Positions 34,316 to 45,588 of a DNA stretch of 64,000 bases are shown here, in pieces. Every line of letters begins with the position of its first letter. Position 1 is the first letter of the stretch. Origin of the DNA: Pseudomonas grandcourensis (GTDB lineage Bacteria; Pseudomonadota; Gammaproteobacteria; Pseudomonadales; Pseudomonadaceae); the NCBI RefSeq assembly GCF_039909015.1, contig NZ_CP150919.1:4006501-4070500 (forward strand), written 5' to 3'. The notes below the pieces were generated by a model. It saw only the letters and a program-made list of their open reading frames with translations. It searched no databases and was not told where the DNA came from. Position numbers and translations under genes: made by a program.

Positions 34316-34711
34316 ACAATCTCTTAAGGCTCAATCCATAAATCGAAAGCAACCCTTTTTTGAAATTCTTAAGATAACCACTAAAGGACATTTTAGAGAA
34401 GCCACCACCTTACTCCCACTATTCAAGTCCGACACCAACCTTGTCGATTACATTGAAGAACTTTATTTGCCACCGATTTTTTTCACTCTAAAAAAGAATC
34501 AGCGTCTTTTTATAAAACTTTAAAGGTTTAGCTTTTCGCTCTCGCCCCCATCTAAGTCAGAGCATGAAAAGCATTTGGAAACCTGCTCAAGTTTAAACGA
34601 ACGGAGCGACATAAATAGTTATTTACCTTCTACACTTCCCATATTCTTATAAATAAAAAAAACCACTGACCGTCGCCGGTTCAGTGGGCTTTTTTTGATC
34701 TGGCAGTCTAA
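34316..34711. other. Intergenic region between the defence pair and mqo
   Basis: AT-rich up to about 34655, then terminator repeat C. An 82-codon frame (34275-34523) overlaps the HEPN-like gene end and has no RBS or family resemblance, so it is not called. Nothing else is visible. Confidence 0.5.
34653..34697. repeat. Terminator repeat C (mqo terminator)
   Basis: A-run, CCACTGACCGTCGCCGGTTC core, AGTGGGCT, T7. It is 15 bp past the mqo stop and acts as a terminator on both strands. The 32-bp core is identical to copy B and nearly identical to copy A. Confidence 0.85.
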
Positions 34712-36358
34712 TTAGAGAGCCATATCACTCGCAGCATTAGCCTTCGGTGCTTTCGCATCCGTGTCGACAGTCACTGGCTTCACAGCCGGCGCAATCACCG
34801 CAGGTGGCGGAGTCAGTTCCAGCACCTTGGCGGTGTAGGCCCATTCTTCAGCAACCTTCTCAGGGCTGGCGTTCAGCTGAGTGCCGTAGCTCGGTACGAT
34901 CTGGTGCAGTTTTGCCTGCCAGTCAGGGGTTGCGACCTTGTCCTTGAACACTTTCTGCAGCACGGTCAGCATGATCGGTGCGGCGGTCGATGCGCCTGGG
35001 GAGGCGCCCAGCAGGCCGGCGATGCTGCCGTCTTGCGAAGCGACGATCTCGGTGCCCAGTTTCAGCACGCCACCGGCGGCTTCGTCACGCTTGATGATCT
35101 GCACGCGCTGGCCGGCTTGCCACAGGCGCCAGTCTTCAGCCTTGGCGTTCGGGAAGTATTCCTTCAGGGCGTTGAGGCGGTCTTCGTCAGACAGCATCAG
35201 CTGGCCTGCCAGGTACTCCACCAGCGGGTATTCCTTGATGCCGACCTTGGTCATTGGCCACACGTTGTGGGTGGTCGTGGTGGTCAGCAGGTCCAGGTAC
35301 GAACCTTCTTTCAGGAACTTGGTGCTGAAGGTCGCGAACGGGCCAAACAGGATCACGCGCTTGCCGTCCAGCACGCGGGTGTCCAGGTGCGGAACCGACA
35401 TCGGCGGAGCGCCAACGGAGGCTTTGCCGTAGGCCTTGGCCAGGTGTTGTTCGGCGATGGTCGGGTTCTCGGTCACCAGGAACGAGCCGCCTACCGGGAA
35501 GCCTGCGTATTCCTTGGCTTCAGGAATGCCGGACTTCTGCAGCAGGTGCAGGGCACCGCCACCGGCGCCGATGAACACGAACTTGGCGTCGGTTTCGGTC
35601 TTGCTGCCGTCTTTCAGGTTTTTGTAGCTGACGCGCCAGCTGCCGTCGGCGTTCTTGGTGATGTCCTGCACTTCGCTGGACAGTTTCAAGTCGAACTTCG
35701 GCGTGGTTTGCAGGTGTGCAACGAACTGGCGGGTGATTTCGCCGAAGTTCACGTCAGTACCCAGCGGGCTCCAGGTGGCCGCGACCTTCTGGCTCGGGTC
35801 ACGCCCTTCCATCATCAGCGGCACCCACTGCTTGATCACAGCCGGGTCTTCGGAGTACTGCATGCCGGCGAACAGCGGGCTTGCTTGCAGGGCTTCGTAG
35901 CGTTTTTTCAGGAACTTGATGTTGTCATCGCCCCACACGAAGCTCATGTGCGGCGTAGAGTTGATGAACGAACGCGGGTTCTTCAGCACGCCTTGCTGAA
36001 CCTGCCAGGCCCAGAACTGACGGGAGATCTGGAACGCTTCGTTGATTTCAACGGCCTTCGGGATCGAAACCTTGCCGTTTTCGTCTTCCGGGGTGTAGTT
36101 CAGCTCGGCCAGGGCGGAGTGACCGGTACCGGCGTTGTTCCAGCCGTTGGAGCTTTCCTGGGCGACGCCGTCGAGGCGCTCGACCATTTCCATCGACATG
36201 CCGGGTTCCAGCTCATTGAGCCACACACCCAGGGTCGCGCTCATGATGCCGCCGCCAATCAGCAGCACGTCGACTTTCTTTGCCTCCTCCGCGTGGACGG
36301 AAGACATCCCCATGGACAAAGCCAGCCCCAGCAGGGCCGTGTTCACTTTCTTAAACAT
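34712..36358 (-). CDS. mqo: Malate:quinone oxidoreductase
   Basis: A 548-aa FAD enzyme that oxidises malate to oxaloacetate and reduces the quinone pool; in Pseudomonas it is the main TCA-cycle malate oxidase. Visible are the FAD motif [56 protein letters not shown] and [13 protein letters not shown]. An N-terminal hydrophobic leader ([20 protein letters not shown]...HAEE) resembles a signal peptide, as in other fluorescens-group Mqo copies. ATG 36358 is used (AGGTG 6 nt before); a GTG three codons upstream is open. Confidence 0.96.
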   Translation of the reverse strand: MFKKVNTALLGLALSMGMSSVHAEEAKKVDVLLIGGGIMSATLGVWLNELEPGMSMEMVERLDGVAQESSNGWNNAGTGHSALAELNYTPEDENGKVSIPKAVEINEAFQISRQFWAWQVQQGVLKNPRSFINSTPHMSFVWGDDNIKFLKKRYEALQASPLFAGMQYSEDPAVIKQWVPLMMEGRDPSQKVAATWSPLGTDVNFGEITRQFVAHLQTTPKFDLKLSSEVQDITKNADGSWRVSYKNLKDGSKTETDAKFVFIGAGGGALHLLQKSGIPEAKEYAGFPVGGSFLVTENPTIAEQHLAKAYGKASVGAPPMSVPHLDTRVLDGKRVILFGPFATFSTKFLKEGSYLDLLTTTTTHNVWPMTKVGIKEYPLVEYLAGQLMLSDEDRLNALKEYFPNAKAEDWRLWQAGQRVQIIKRDEAAGGVLKLGTEIVASQDGSIAGLLGASPGASTAAPIMLTVLQKVFKDKVATPDWQAKLHQIVPSYGTQLNASPEKVAEEWAYTAKVLELTPPPAVIAPAVKPVTVDTDAKAPKANAASDMAL

Positions 36359-36730
36359 CTGTAGCACCTATGATAAAACGCCATCCGCCCTTCCATCCTC
36401 ACGCACACAGCCCCATGTTTCACGGCAGTCACGGGTGCGGCACTCGAGGATTGCAGGGTGGGCACACAAGGCCGATGAACCGCATCGACCCCACTTTAAT
36501 GTCCCTTCTGAACTGACTTTTTATCTTTATTGGCTTCAGCTACTTGAGCGACAGTGATTCCGTCGGCACGTCTTGCGGACATGCAAACTGAATAGATCAA
36601 ACCAAGTTGTCGCGAAGAATATCACGACAAGGCTTACCCGCGCGTCTGTTGCTGACCGGTTAGTCCGGGCCCGGGCACTCGGCCTTCTATACTCATCCTG
36701 TTTTTCTCCATGAGTGAGTGAGGAACAGCC
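36359..36730. other. Divergent mqo/ilvD control region
   Basis: 372 bp with promoters for both genes and no visible gene, repeat or clear operator. Confidence 0.4.
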
Positions 36731-38413
<1,683 letters not shown>

Positions 38414-38455
38414 GCCGCTGGTCCAGCGTTGTCTGGGCTATTGCCATCTGCTCAA

Positions 38456-39106
38456 TCACCTTGCCGTCGTCATCGCTTTCTTTTGCGCCACGCCGCGCAA
38501 GGACACCAGCAACAGACTGACAAACGCACCGACCACCGCGATGGCCATGTCCTTCTGCGAATCCCACGGATCGTTTTGCGCGCCGACGAAGGCGTTCGCC
38601 GTGTCATTGCCCAGGAAGGCACCGCCGATCCATTCCACCAGTTCGTACACGGCGGACGTCGACAGCATGATGTTCAGGGTCACGAAAAACAGCCAGAACC
38701 CGCGCAGCGGCGTCAGTCGCCGCAGCACTTCGCGCACCGGATAAGCCAGCAGCAGCCCGTAGCTCAGATGCACCAGGCGGTCGTAGTGATTGCGGTGAAC
38801 CCCAGGTGCCCGGTCGAAACTGAAGCCTAACCACGCCGAGGACCAATGATCGTAAGGCACCAGGGAATAGGTGTAGTGGGCGCCCAGTTCATGCACGCAC
38901 AGAAACGCAAACACCAGCGTGATGGACATTGCCGACAAGCGGAACCGACGGGAAACCGCCACCAACATCCCCACCAGCAACAGTACCAGCAGGTTTTCCA
39001 GCGCCCAGTCCACCCGGCTGCGGGGAGAAAACCCCGACACCCCGACAATCAGCACAAACATCATGAGCAACGTCAGGTCGAGCCGTAAACGCGGGTCAGG
39101 CTGCAT
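38456..39106 (-). CDS. yjdF: DUF2238/YjdF-like membrane protein
   Basis: A 216-aa inner-membrane protein with six or so hydrophobic segments. The motifs FAFLCVHELGAHYTYSLVPY, NHYDRLVHLSYGLLLAYPVR and SAVYELVEWIGGAFLG with NDPWDSQKDM belong to the YjdF (DUF2238) family, which has a set of conserved His, Asp and Glu in the membrane. Function unknown. It is convergent with ilvD, 40 bp away. Confidence 0.88.
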   Translation of the reverse strand: MQPDPRLRLDLTLLMMFVLIVGVSGFSPRSRVDWALENLLVLLLVGMLVAVSRRFRLSAMSITLVFAFLCVHELGAHYTYSLVPYDHWSSAWLGFSFDRAPGVHRNHYDRLVHLSYGLLLAYPVREVLRRLTPLRGFWLFFVTLNIMLSTSAVYELVEWIGGAFLGNDTANAFVGAQNDPWDSQKDMAIAVVGAFVSLLLVSLRGVAQKKAMTTAR

Positions 39107-39263
39107 GGCGCACTACCTCGAAGTCAGGGCATCGCCCTTTTAACTTCGAGGCAAGGGCGCCAGGCAAGTTCGCTTTTTTCCTCCGTCGCATGATAGGTTG
39201 TACGATGACTGACGAATATCCGTCCAGTCATCGCGCTATCCCTACAACAACAAGGAAACACCC

Positions 39264-39695
39264 ATGAAAAAAGCAAAAGTGCTGATCGGTTTTCTGTGCC
39301 TGTTCAGCGGCTACGTCGCCGCCACCCCGGCTGCCGCAGACAAGGACGTGGCCCAGGCGGTCGACCACCTGACCCAGGCCATGCTGCACAAAGACATCCC
39401 GGAACTGAACGCCTTGACCGCCGAGAACCTGACCTACGGGCACTCCAGCGGCAAGATCCAGGACAAACAGGCCTTCATCGCCGACATCGAAACCGGCAAA
39501 AGCGCGTTCAAGACCCTTGAAATGCAGAACCAGACCATTACCGTCTCCGGCGATGTCGCGCTGGTCCGTCACCACTTCTCGGCACAAGCGCTCAAAGGCA
39601 CTGAAGTGGTGCCGACCGAAATCGAAAACTTCCAGATCTGGCAAAAACAGGACGGTAAATGGCTGCTGGTGGGACGTCAGGCGTACAAGTTCTGA
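39264..39695 (+). CDS. Exported SnoaL/DUF4440-like protein
   Basis: A 143-aa protein with a signal peptide (MKKAKVLIGFLCLFSGYVAA) and an NTF2-like cone domain: AVDHLTQAMLHKDIPELNAL, then LTYGHSSGKIQDKQAFI and VALVRHHFSA, ending WQKQDGKWLLVGRQAYKF. Such proteins bind small ligands or act as isomerases; no role can be assigned here. It stands alone with an AAGGA RBS. Confidence 0.85.
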   Translation: MKKAKVLIGFLCLFSGYVAATPAAADKDVAQAVDHLTQAMLHKDIPELNALTAENLTYGHSSGKIQDKQAFIADIETGKSAFKTLEMQNQTITVSGDVALVRHHFSAQALKGTEVVPTEIENFQIWQKQDGKWLLVGRQAYKF

Positions 39696-39724
39696 TGCCC
39701 GCGTAAAGAAGCCGCACCGCTGGA

Positions 39725-39818
39725 CCTGTGGGAGCGAGCTTGCTCGCGATGACGGAGTGTCAGTCGACATATTAGGTGTCTGACACACCGCTATCGCGAG
39801 CAAGCTCGCTCCCACAGG
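39725..39818. repeat. REPIN (inverted REP pair)
   Basis: CCTGTGGGAGCGAGCTTGCT at the left end and its inverse at the right flank GTGTCAG/CTGACAC arms. It is a typical fluorescens-group REP doublet between convergent genes. Confidence 0.9.
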
Positions 39819-39831
39819 GTTTCCGGGTGAA

Positions 39832-40647
39832 TCAACTACCTTTCCACTCCCTGGGGCTCAGCCCGGTCTTGCGCCGAAACGCCCGGGCCAGCGCCGAGGG
39901 GCTTTCGTAGCCGACCTCCTCGGCAATCAGCGCTATCGGCCGGCCCTCGCGCAGGCGTTTCTGCGCCAGGCTGATGCGCCAGCTCACCAGGTAATCCACC
40001 GGCGTCTGCCCGACCACCCGGCGAAAGTGCTCGGCGAAACTGGCCCGCGACATGTTGGCGGCGACCGAAAGTTCGGCCACGCTCCAGGCCTTGGCCGGGG
40101 TTTCATGCATCAGGCTCAGGGGCCGCGCCAGGCGCGCATCGGCGAGGCCGGCCATCATGCCCGGTTGCTGGCCCGTGGTGCTCAGGATGTGCCGCAACAA
40201 CAGAATCACCAACAGTTCAAACAGGCGATCCATCACTGCTTCGCGCCCGCAGGTACCGTCAAACGCCTCGTTGAACAGCCATTCCAGGGTCCCGGCCAGG
40301 GTCGGAATTTCATCGAGCTTGAGCACCAGATAATCCGGCAGCGCCGCCGCCAGGGCATTGCCGGCACCGCCGTCGAAATCCAGGGTCGCGCACACCAGCT
40401 GAGTGCCGGACGATTCAGATGCGAACAGGCGATGTCGATAGGGCCGGGGGAAAAAGATCAGGCTCGGTTCGGTCAGTTGCAGGTCCGGCTGGTCGCCCAT
40501 TTTCAGCAGCAACTCGCCCGCCTGAAGCAGGTGCAAATGACCGCTGGCCTGTTGGCCGTCGTAGGCGGCGGTGCCGCAGAACGTACCGCTATGGAAAGTG
40601 CCGGCATTGACGCCGAAGTGCGTGAGCAACGTGGACAAGCGATCCAT
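39832..40647 (-). CDS. AraC-family transcriptional regulator (cupin-type sensor)
   Basis: A 271-aa regulator. The N-terminal cupin_6 domain has GQQASGHLHLLQAGELLLKM and LIFFPRPYRHRLFASE. The C-terminal AraC domain (about residues 175-270) has WSVAELSVAANMSRASFAEH, then GQTPVDYLVSWRISLAQKRL and EEVGYESPSALARAFRRKTG. It is divergent from the CMD-family gene (134 bp gap) and probably controls it, a common pairing in pseudomonads. Confidence 0.9.
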   Translation of the reverse strand: MDRLSTLLTHFGVNAGTFHSGTFCGTAAYDGQQASGHLHLLQAGELLLKMGDQPDLQLTEPSLIFFPRPYRHRLFASESSGTQLVCATLDFDGGAGNALAAALPDYLVLKLDEIPTLAGTLEWLFNEAFDGTCGREAVMDRLFELLVILLLRHILSTTGQQPGMMAGLADARLARPLSLMHETPAKAWSVAELSVAANMSRASFAEHFRRVVGQTPVDYLVSWRISLAQKRLREGRPIALIAEEVGYESPSALARAFRRKTGLSPREWKGS

Positions 40648-40781
40648 GACAAGGCTCCCGAAGGCAGTTCTGGACGATCTGTCGCATATCCTCGACGATT
40701 CGCACCCAATACGCCAGACCTTCTCCCTAACATGAGCTCCGTACCCAGCGCATTCCGCGCCTCACACCACGGAGTATCACC

Positions 40782-41300
40782 ATGACCCGCATTGTCCCGA
40801 TCAGCCTGGAACACGCCACCGACACCACCCGCCCGCTGCTGGAAGGCGTGCAGAAGAAAATCGGTTTCCTGCCCAACGTCTTCAAAGTCCTGGCACACGC
40901 ACCGGCCGTGCTGGCCTCCTACCTGCAAAACTCGGCCGCACTGGGCAAGACGTCCCTGAGCGCCACGGAAAAAGAAGCGGTGTTCCTCGCCACTTCGCAG
41001 GTCAACGGCTGCGACTACTGCCTGGCCGCTCACACGCTGTTCGCCGGCAAGGCCGGGCTGTCGAAGCAGGACATCCTCAGCGCACGACACGGCGAGCTCA
41101 ACGCCATTGCCACCCTCGCCCGCCAGGTCACCGAAAGCCGTGGTCACCTGACGGCCGAACAGATCGCCGCTGCCCGTAGCGCCGGCATCGACGACGGCAA
41201 GATCATCGAAGTGATCGCCCACGTGGCTGCGCAGACGCTGACCAATTACCTGAACAATACAGCGCTGACCGACATCGACTTCCCGGCCATCGACGCCTGA
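40782..41300 (+). CDS. Carboxymuconolactone decarboxylase family protein (AhpD-like)
   Basis: A 172-aa all-helical protein with the AhpD active-site motif NGCDYCLAAHT (C77, C80, H84) and the lead-in LSATEKEAVFLATSQV. The CxxC motif indicates peroxidase or disulfide-reductase-like activity, not lactone decarboxylation. A divergent AraC regulator next to it suggests induction by a small molecule or oxidant. Confidence 0.9.
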   Translation: MTRIVPISLEHATDTTRPLLEGVQKKIGFLPNVFKVLAHAPAVLASYLQNSAALGKTSLSATEKEAVFLATSQVNGCDYCLAAHTLFAGKAGLSKQDILSARHGELNAIATLARQVTESRGHLTAEQIAAARSAGIDDGKIIEVIAHVAAQTLTNYLNNTALTDIDFPAIDA

Positions 41301-41351
41301 AAAAATCCAACGTAAACCTGTCTGAAACAACCTGCTGAAGAGCATCGAAAC

Positions 41352-41443
41352 CTGTAGGAGCGAGCCTGCTCGCGATAGCGTTATGTCAGACACCTATGAT
41401 GTCGACTGACACTCCGTCATCGCGAGCAGGCTCGCTCCTACAG
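41352..41443. repeat. REPIN (inverted REP pair)
   Basis: CTGTAGGAGCGAGCCTGCTC and its inverse flank a GTCAGACAC/GTCGACTGACAC core, as at 39725-39818 but with the TAGGAG variant. Confidence 0.9.
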
Positions 41444-41469
41444 TGACAGATATGCGCATGACGTCACTG

Positions 41470-41762
41470 TCAGGTATTGGTTTTCAGCTTGGTCCACAGC
41501 CGCGTGCTCAACCGTGCGATAACCGCGGGCAAGTCCTCGACGGTAAACAGCTTGTCCATCACGCTCTTGGGCGGATAGATCGCCAGGTCCTGCTTCACCG
41601 CCGGGTCGACGAAGGCATCCGCCGCACTGTTGGGGTTGGCGTAATGGATGCTGTTGCTGATGTTGGCAATCACCTTCGGCTCCAGCAGGTAGTTCATGTA
41701 GGCGTAGCCGTTCTTCTCGTGTGGCGCGTTCTTGGGCATGACCACCACCAGGTTGAGCGAGT
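41470..41762 (-). pseudogene. 3' remnant of a polyamine ABC transporter solute-binding protein gene (PotF-like)
   Basis: The frame reads NLVVVMPKNAPHEKNGYAYM, then EPKVIANISNSIHYANPNSA and AIYPPKSVMDKLFTVEDLP, the C-terminal part of spermidine/putrescine-binding proteins (PotD/PotF, which are about 360 aa). Only about 97 codons remain, and the sequence stops abruptly near 41762 where a LysR-type sequence begins on the other strand. No start or signal peptide exists. Confidence 0.82.
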
Positions 41763-42304
41763 TCTACCGGCATCACCCGGACGTATCCCTGGCAATCGAA
41801 ACCGTGGCCACGGAAGTGGTCGAGCCGGCCAGTGACAGCGACGCCTACATTCTCTATCTGCCCGAGCCGTCCACCGCGCCCGATTGCCTGACCCTGTTTG
41901 AAGAGGCCTTGGTGCCCGTGTGTGCGCCAGGGCTGGGCACCACCGATCGGCCATTGGCCTCGCTGGAGGATCTGTCGGGGTTCGCCTTGCTGCACCGCTC
42001 CTCGGATCAACATGACTGGCAGGTCTGGCTGTCAGCCCACGGCGGCAAGTCGTTGCATGATTATCGGCACATCCCCTTCAACCTCGACGAACTGGCGCTC
42101 GATGCCGCCGCCCGGGGCCTGGGCGTGGCGATGACCGACACGACCCTGGCGAGAGAGTCGATTCAACGAGGCGAACTGGTGATTCCGTTTGGTGAGCCGT
42201 TGAAGAACCGGGGGATTTACTCGTTGTGCCTGCAACCTTCGGCGGCCGCGCATCCGGCCTGCGCACCGGTCATGCAGTGTTTCACCGCGCAAACCACTGC
42301 ATGA
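41762..42304 (+). pseudogene. 3' remnant of a LysR-family regulator gene
   Basis: About 180 codons of an effector-binding domain: FYRHHPDVSLAIETVATEVV, LTLFEEALVPVCAPGLGT and WLSAHGGKSLHDYRHIPFN, with DAAARGLGVAMTDTTLARE near the end. This resembles GcvA-type LysR regulators. The helix-turn-helix half (about 110 residues) is missing; the sequence begins exactly where the PotF remnant ends. Confidence 0.8.
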
Positions 42305-42332
42305 CCCTGTGGGAGTTGGGCATTCGCAGGAC

Positions 42333-43841
42333 TCAATCATCCTCATGCAACTTGATGCCGCGTTTATGCAGCACATGGGGCACCACCAGCACCAACAGCG
42401 TCAGGGCCAGAAAGAACGCCGAGATCGGTTGCGTAAGGAACACCGTCCAGTCGCCCTGGCTGATGGACAAGGCATTGCGCAGCTGTTTCTCCGCCATCGG
42501 CCCCAGCAGCATGCCGACGATCACCGGGGCGACGGGGAAGTCGAAACGGCGCATCAGCACCCCTCCCCAGCCAATGGCCAACATCAGGATCAGGTCGAAG
42601 GATGAGTGGCGCATGCCGTACACGCCGATGGTGGCGAACACCAGGATGCCGGCGTTCAGGTACGGCCGGGGGATTTGCAGCAGTTTGACCCACAGCCCCA
42701 CCAGCGGCAGGTTCAACACCAGCAGAATCACGTTACCGATGTACAGCGAGGCCACCAGCGTCCAGACCAGTTCGGCGGAGGTTTCGAACAGCATCGGCCC
42801 CGGCTGCAGGTTGTAGTTCTGGAACGCCGCCAAGAGGATCGCAGCGGTAGCGGACGTCGGGATGCCAAGGGTCAGCAACGGCACCAGAGAGCCGGTCGCG
42901 CTGGCGTTGTTGGCCGCTTCCGGGCCGGCGACGCCTTCGATGGCGCCCTCGCCCTTGTTGGCGGAAAACTCCTTGGGGTACTTGCTGAGTTTGCGTTCGG
43001 TGGAATAGGACAAAAAGGTAGGAATCTCGGCGCCACCGGCCGGGATCGAGCCAAACGGAAAGCCGATCAGCGTGCCCCGCAGCCACGCAGGCACCGAGCG
43101 TTTCCAGTCGGCGCGGGTCATCCACAACGAGGTCAGGCGATGCCGGCCTTCGTTTGATTCGGTTTGATAGAGCAGGCTGTACAAGGCCTCGCCCACCGCG
43201 AACAAACCGACCGCCACCAGCACCACTTCGATGCCGTCCACCAGTTCCGGCACGCCGAGGGTGTAGCGGGCAATGCCCGAGGTCGAGTCCAGGCCGATCA
43301 AACCGATGGTCAGCCCGACACCCAGCGAGGCAAACCCGCGCAGCATCGAAGCGCCGAGCACCGCCGACACGGTGGTGAACGACAGCACCAGGATCGCGAA
43401 ATACTCGGTCGGGCCGAAATTCAGGGCCAGCCTGGCCACTATGGGCGCAAACAGCGTCAGCAGAATCGTGGCGATGGTGCCGGCGACGAACGAGCCGATC
43501 GCCGCCGTTGCCAGCGCCGGTCCGGCCCGGCCGTTGCGGGCCATCAGGTTGCCTTCCAGGGCCGTGACCATGGAGGACGACTCACCGGGCGTGTTGAGCA
43601 GGATCGAAGTGGTAGAGCCACCGAACTGCGCGCCGTAATAGATACCGGCGAACATGATCAGCGCGCCAGTGGGGTCGACCTTGGCGGTGATCGGCAACAG
43701 CAGGGCCACCGTCAGCGCCGGACCGATCCCCGGCAGCACGCCGATGGCGGTGCCGAGCAGGCAGCCGATGAATCCCCACATCAGATTGATCGGCGTCAGC
43801 GCCGAGGAAAACCCCATCGCCAGGCTCGAAAGAATGTCCAC
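42333..43841 (-). CDS. tctA: Tripartite tricarboxylate transporter, large permease subunit
   Basis: A 502-aa membrane protein of the TctA family with about 12 segments. Family motifs: [40 protein letters not shown] followed by NTPGESSSM, and [20 protein letters not shown]. It forms the sodium- or proton-coupled importer with TctB and is fed by the periplasmic TctC. The gene ends a tctC-tctB-tctA operon (TctB stop 15 bp upstream). Substrate unknown, probably a di- or tricarboxylate. Confidence 0.94.
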   Translation of the reverse strand: MDILSSLAMGFSSALTPINLMWGFIGCLLGTAIGVLPGIGPALTVALLLPITAKVDPTGALIMFAGIYYGAQFGGSTTSILLNTPGESSSMVTALEGNLMARNGRAGPALATAAIGSFVAGTIATILLTLFAPIVARLALNFGPTEYFAILVLSFTTVSAVLGASMLRGFASLGVGLTIGLIGLDSTSGIARYTLGVPELVDGIEVVLVAVGLFAVGEALYSLLYQTESNEGRHRLTSLWMTRADWKRSVPAWLRGTLIGFPFGSIPAGGAEIPTFLSYSTERKLSKYPKEFSANKGEGAIEGVAGPEAANNASATGSLVPLLTLGIPTSATAAILLAAFQNYNLQPGPMLFETSAELVWTLVASLYIGNVILLVLNLPLVGLWVKLLQIPRPYLNAGILVFATIGVYGMRHSSFDLILMLAIGWGGVLMRRFDFPVAPVIVGMLLGPMAEKQLRNALSISQGDWTVFLTQPISAFFLALTLLVLVVPHVLHKRGIKLHEDD

Positions 43842-43856
43842 GGTATCAATCTCCTT

Positions 43857-44339
43857 TCAAAGCCAGATGTTGATCAGCGACGGCAGGGAAACCCCGAGCC
43901 CGGCGTTGAAAAGCCAGTAGATCGGCAGGGTCAAGGCAATGCCGATGGCCAGGTCCCGCAAAGGATGACGGCTGCCGAAACCCCGCGCCGAACAGGCAAA
44001 CAGCAACCCGGCGGCGAGCACAAACCCGATCAGGTTGATCAGCACCGCCACCCCGACAAGCCCCGCCGTCACCCAGGCCGCACCGGCTTTTCCTCCGGGC
44101 ACCGTGGCGGTGTCGTTTTCCAGTTCGCGAAAACCGCCGCTGACGGCCTGATACCCCAGCAACAGCCCCACTGCCCCCAGAAACGCCGCCACGACATAGG
44201 GATAGACGTACGCCGGGAGGATCACGAAACCCATTTCCGGCGGAAACCGGTGGGCGCCAATCGCCAATACGACGCTGATGGCGATCAGGCCGATGCCGAC
44301 CGCCAATTGCGTCGGCACCACTGCGCGCTGTGTGCTCAT
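43857..44339 (-). CDS. tctB: Tripartite tricarboxylate transporter, small permease subunit
   Basis: A 160-aa protein with four hydrophobic segments (LAVGIGLIAISVVLAIGAHR, VYPYVVAAFLGAVGLLLGY, AWVTAGLVGVAVLINLIGFV, DLAIGIALTLPIYWLFNAGL). The C-terminal LGVSLPSL is usual in TctB. ATG 44339 (MSTQRAVVPT) starts 1 bp after the tctC stop, so the longer open frame is ignored. Confidence 0.9.
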   Translation of the reverse strand: MSTQRAVVPTQLAVGIGLIAISVVLAIGAHRFPPEMGFVILPAYVYPYVVAAFLGAVGLLLGYQAVSGGFRELENDTATVPGGKAGAAWVTAGLVGVAVLINLIGFVLAAGLLFACSARGFGSRHPLRDLAIGIALTLPIYWLFNAGLGVSLPSLINIWL

Positions 44340-44340
44340 C

Positions 44341-45324
44341 TCAAAGCAGCCCGACCTTGACCAGCATGGCGTGCAACCGCACGTGTTCTTCTTCGACGAA
44401 TTTGCCGAACTCATCGCCGGTCAGCACGCTGGGCGTCCAGGCGTTGGTCTGGATATTGTCCTGCCAGACCTTGCTGTTGGTGGCGGCCACGACCGCGTCG
44501 ATCACCTCTTTACGCTGCTCTGGGGTGAGGCCGGCTGCACCGTAAACGCCGCGCCAGTTGCCGATCGTCACGTCATAGCCGCTCTCTTTGAGGGTCGGTG
44601 CATCAATGCCGGGAACCCGCTCCGGCGCGCCGATGGCCAGGACACGGAACTGACCGGTCTTGATGTATTGACCCAGCTCGGCGTAACCGCCGGTAATCAC
44701 CTTGAGCTGGCCACCCAGCGCCTGGGCAACCACCTCGCCGCCGCCGCCAAAGGCCACGTAGTTGACCTTGTTGACCGGCACGTCCAGCTTGCCCGCCAGT
44801 TCGGCGATGCCGATGTGATCCACCGAGCCCTTGGAGCCGCCGCCCCAGGTGATGCTCGTCGGGTTGGCCTTGAAGGCCTTGATCAGGTCATCGAGGGTCT
44901 TGTATTCAGACTCCTTGCGCACGGCGATCACGTTGTACTCGGTGAACAGCCGGGCAATGGGCGTCACATCCTTCAGGCTGATCTGCGGTTTGTTCTGTTC
45001 GATACCCGCGACCATGATCGCGCCGACCACCAGCAGCGCATTCGGATCGCCCTTGGTGCTGTTGGCAAATTGCGCCAGCCCCAGGGTCCCGCCCGCCCCG
45101 CCCTTGTTCTCGAAGGTCACGGCCTTGGCCGTATTGGCTTCGACCATGGCCTTGCCCAGCACCCGGGCGGTCTGGTCGTAACCACCGCCCACCGAGCCCG
45201 GGGCCATGAATTTCACGGTATCCAGCGCGAAGGCTGGTGCGACGAGCACGGCAGCGGTCAAACCGGCGGCCATGCAACGACTGAAACGACTGAAACGACT
45301 GAAACGACGGATCAAAGCAGACAT
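44341..45324 (-). CDS. tctC: Tripartite tricarboxylate transporter, solute-binding protein
   Basis: A 327-aa periplasmic Bug-family receptor. The signal peptide ends APAFA. Family motifs are VKFMAPGSVGGGYDQTARVL (ligand-binding loop), TFENKGGAGGTLGLAQFANS and WGGGSKGSVDHIGIAELAGK. I choose the second ATG (45324) because AGGAG lies 5 nt before it, while the first (45330) would touch the RBS. The signal region has a 9-bp tandem repeat (FSRFSRFSR). Confidence 0.93.
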   Translation of the reverse strand: MSALIRRFSRFSRFSRCMAAGLTAAVLVAPAFALDTVKFMAPGSVGGGYDQTARVLGKAMVEANTAKAVTFENKGGAGGTLGLAQFANSTKGDPNALLVVGAIMVAGIEQNKPQISLKDVTPIARLFTEYNVIAVRKESEYKTLDDLIKAFKANPTSITWGGGSKGSVDHIGIAELAGKLDVPVNKVNYVAFGGGGEVVAQALGGQLKVITGGYAELGQYIKTGQFRVLAIGAPERVPGIDAPTLKESGYDVTIGNWRGVYGAAGLTPEQRKEVIDAVVAATNSKVWQDNIQTNAWTPSVLTGDEFGKFVEEEHVRLHAMLVKVGLL

Positions 45325-45588
45325 TGGCATCTCCTGATTGCATTGTTTTTATAGGTGCCGTTTGCCCATCGAGGTGTTCGATGAACAGGGGCCTGCAAAC
45401 AAGCTTAGGCCATGGATCCCGGGTTGATCTGTTTTGCTCAAACCACCCGCCAAAGGCGCCGCATGCCCATTTTGCAGGCGCTCCCACAGGGGTTACGCCC
45501 GGGGCACTTCCGACAAAACATCGCTCCAGGGTGCGTGTCATGGCCTAACCTCATTGGCTAAGTGACCAACAACCCGTCGAGCTCACCG
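45325..45588. other. Divergent tctC/mscS region
   Basis: No clear operator. It contains a half REP-like sequence at about 45470-45495 (TTTTGCAGGCGCTCCCACAG). Promoters for both genes must lie here. Confidence 0.4.

Noticed and set aside
34275..34523. 82-aa plus-strand frame after the HEPN-like gene
   Set aside because: Overlaps the end of that gene by about 40 bp, has no RBS and no recognisable features.
34904..36364. 486-aa plus-strand frame
   Set aside because: Antisense shadow of mqo.
43164..44360. 398-aa plus-strand frame
   Set aside because: Antisense shadow of tctA and tctB, Arg/Gln/His-rich.
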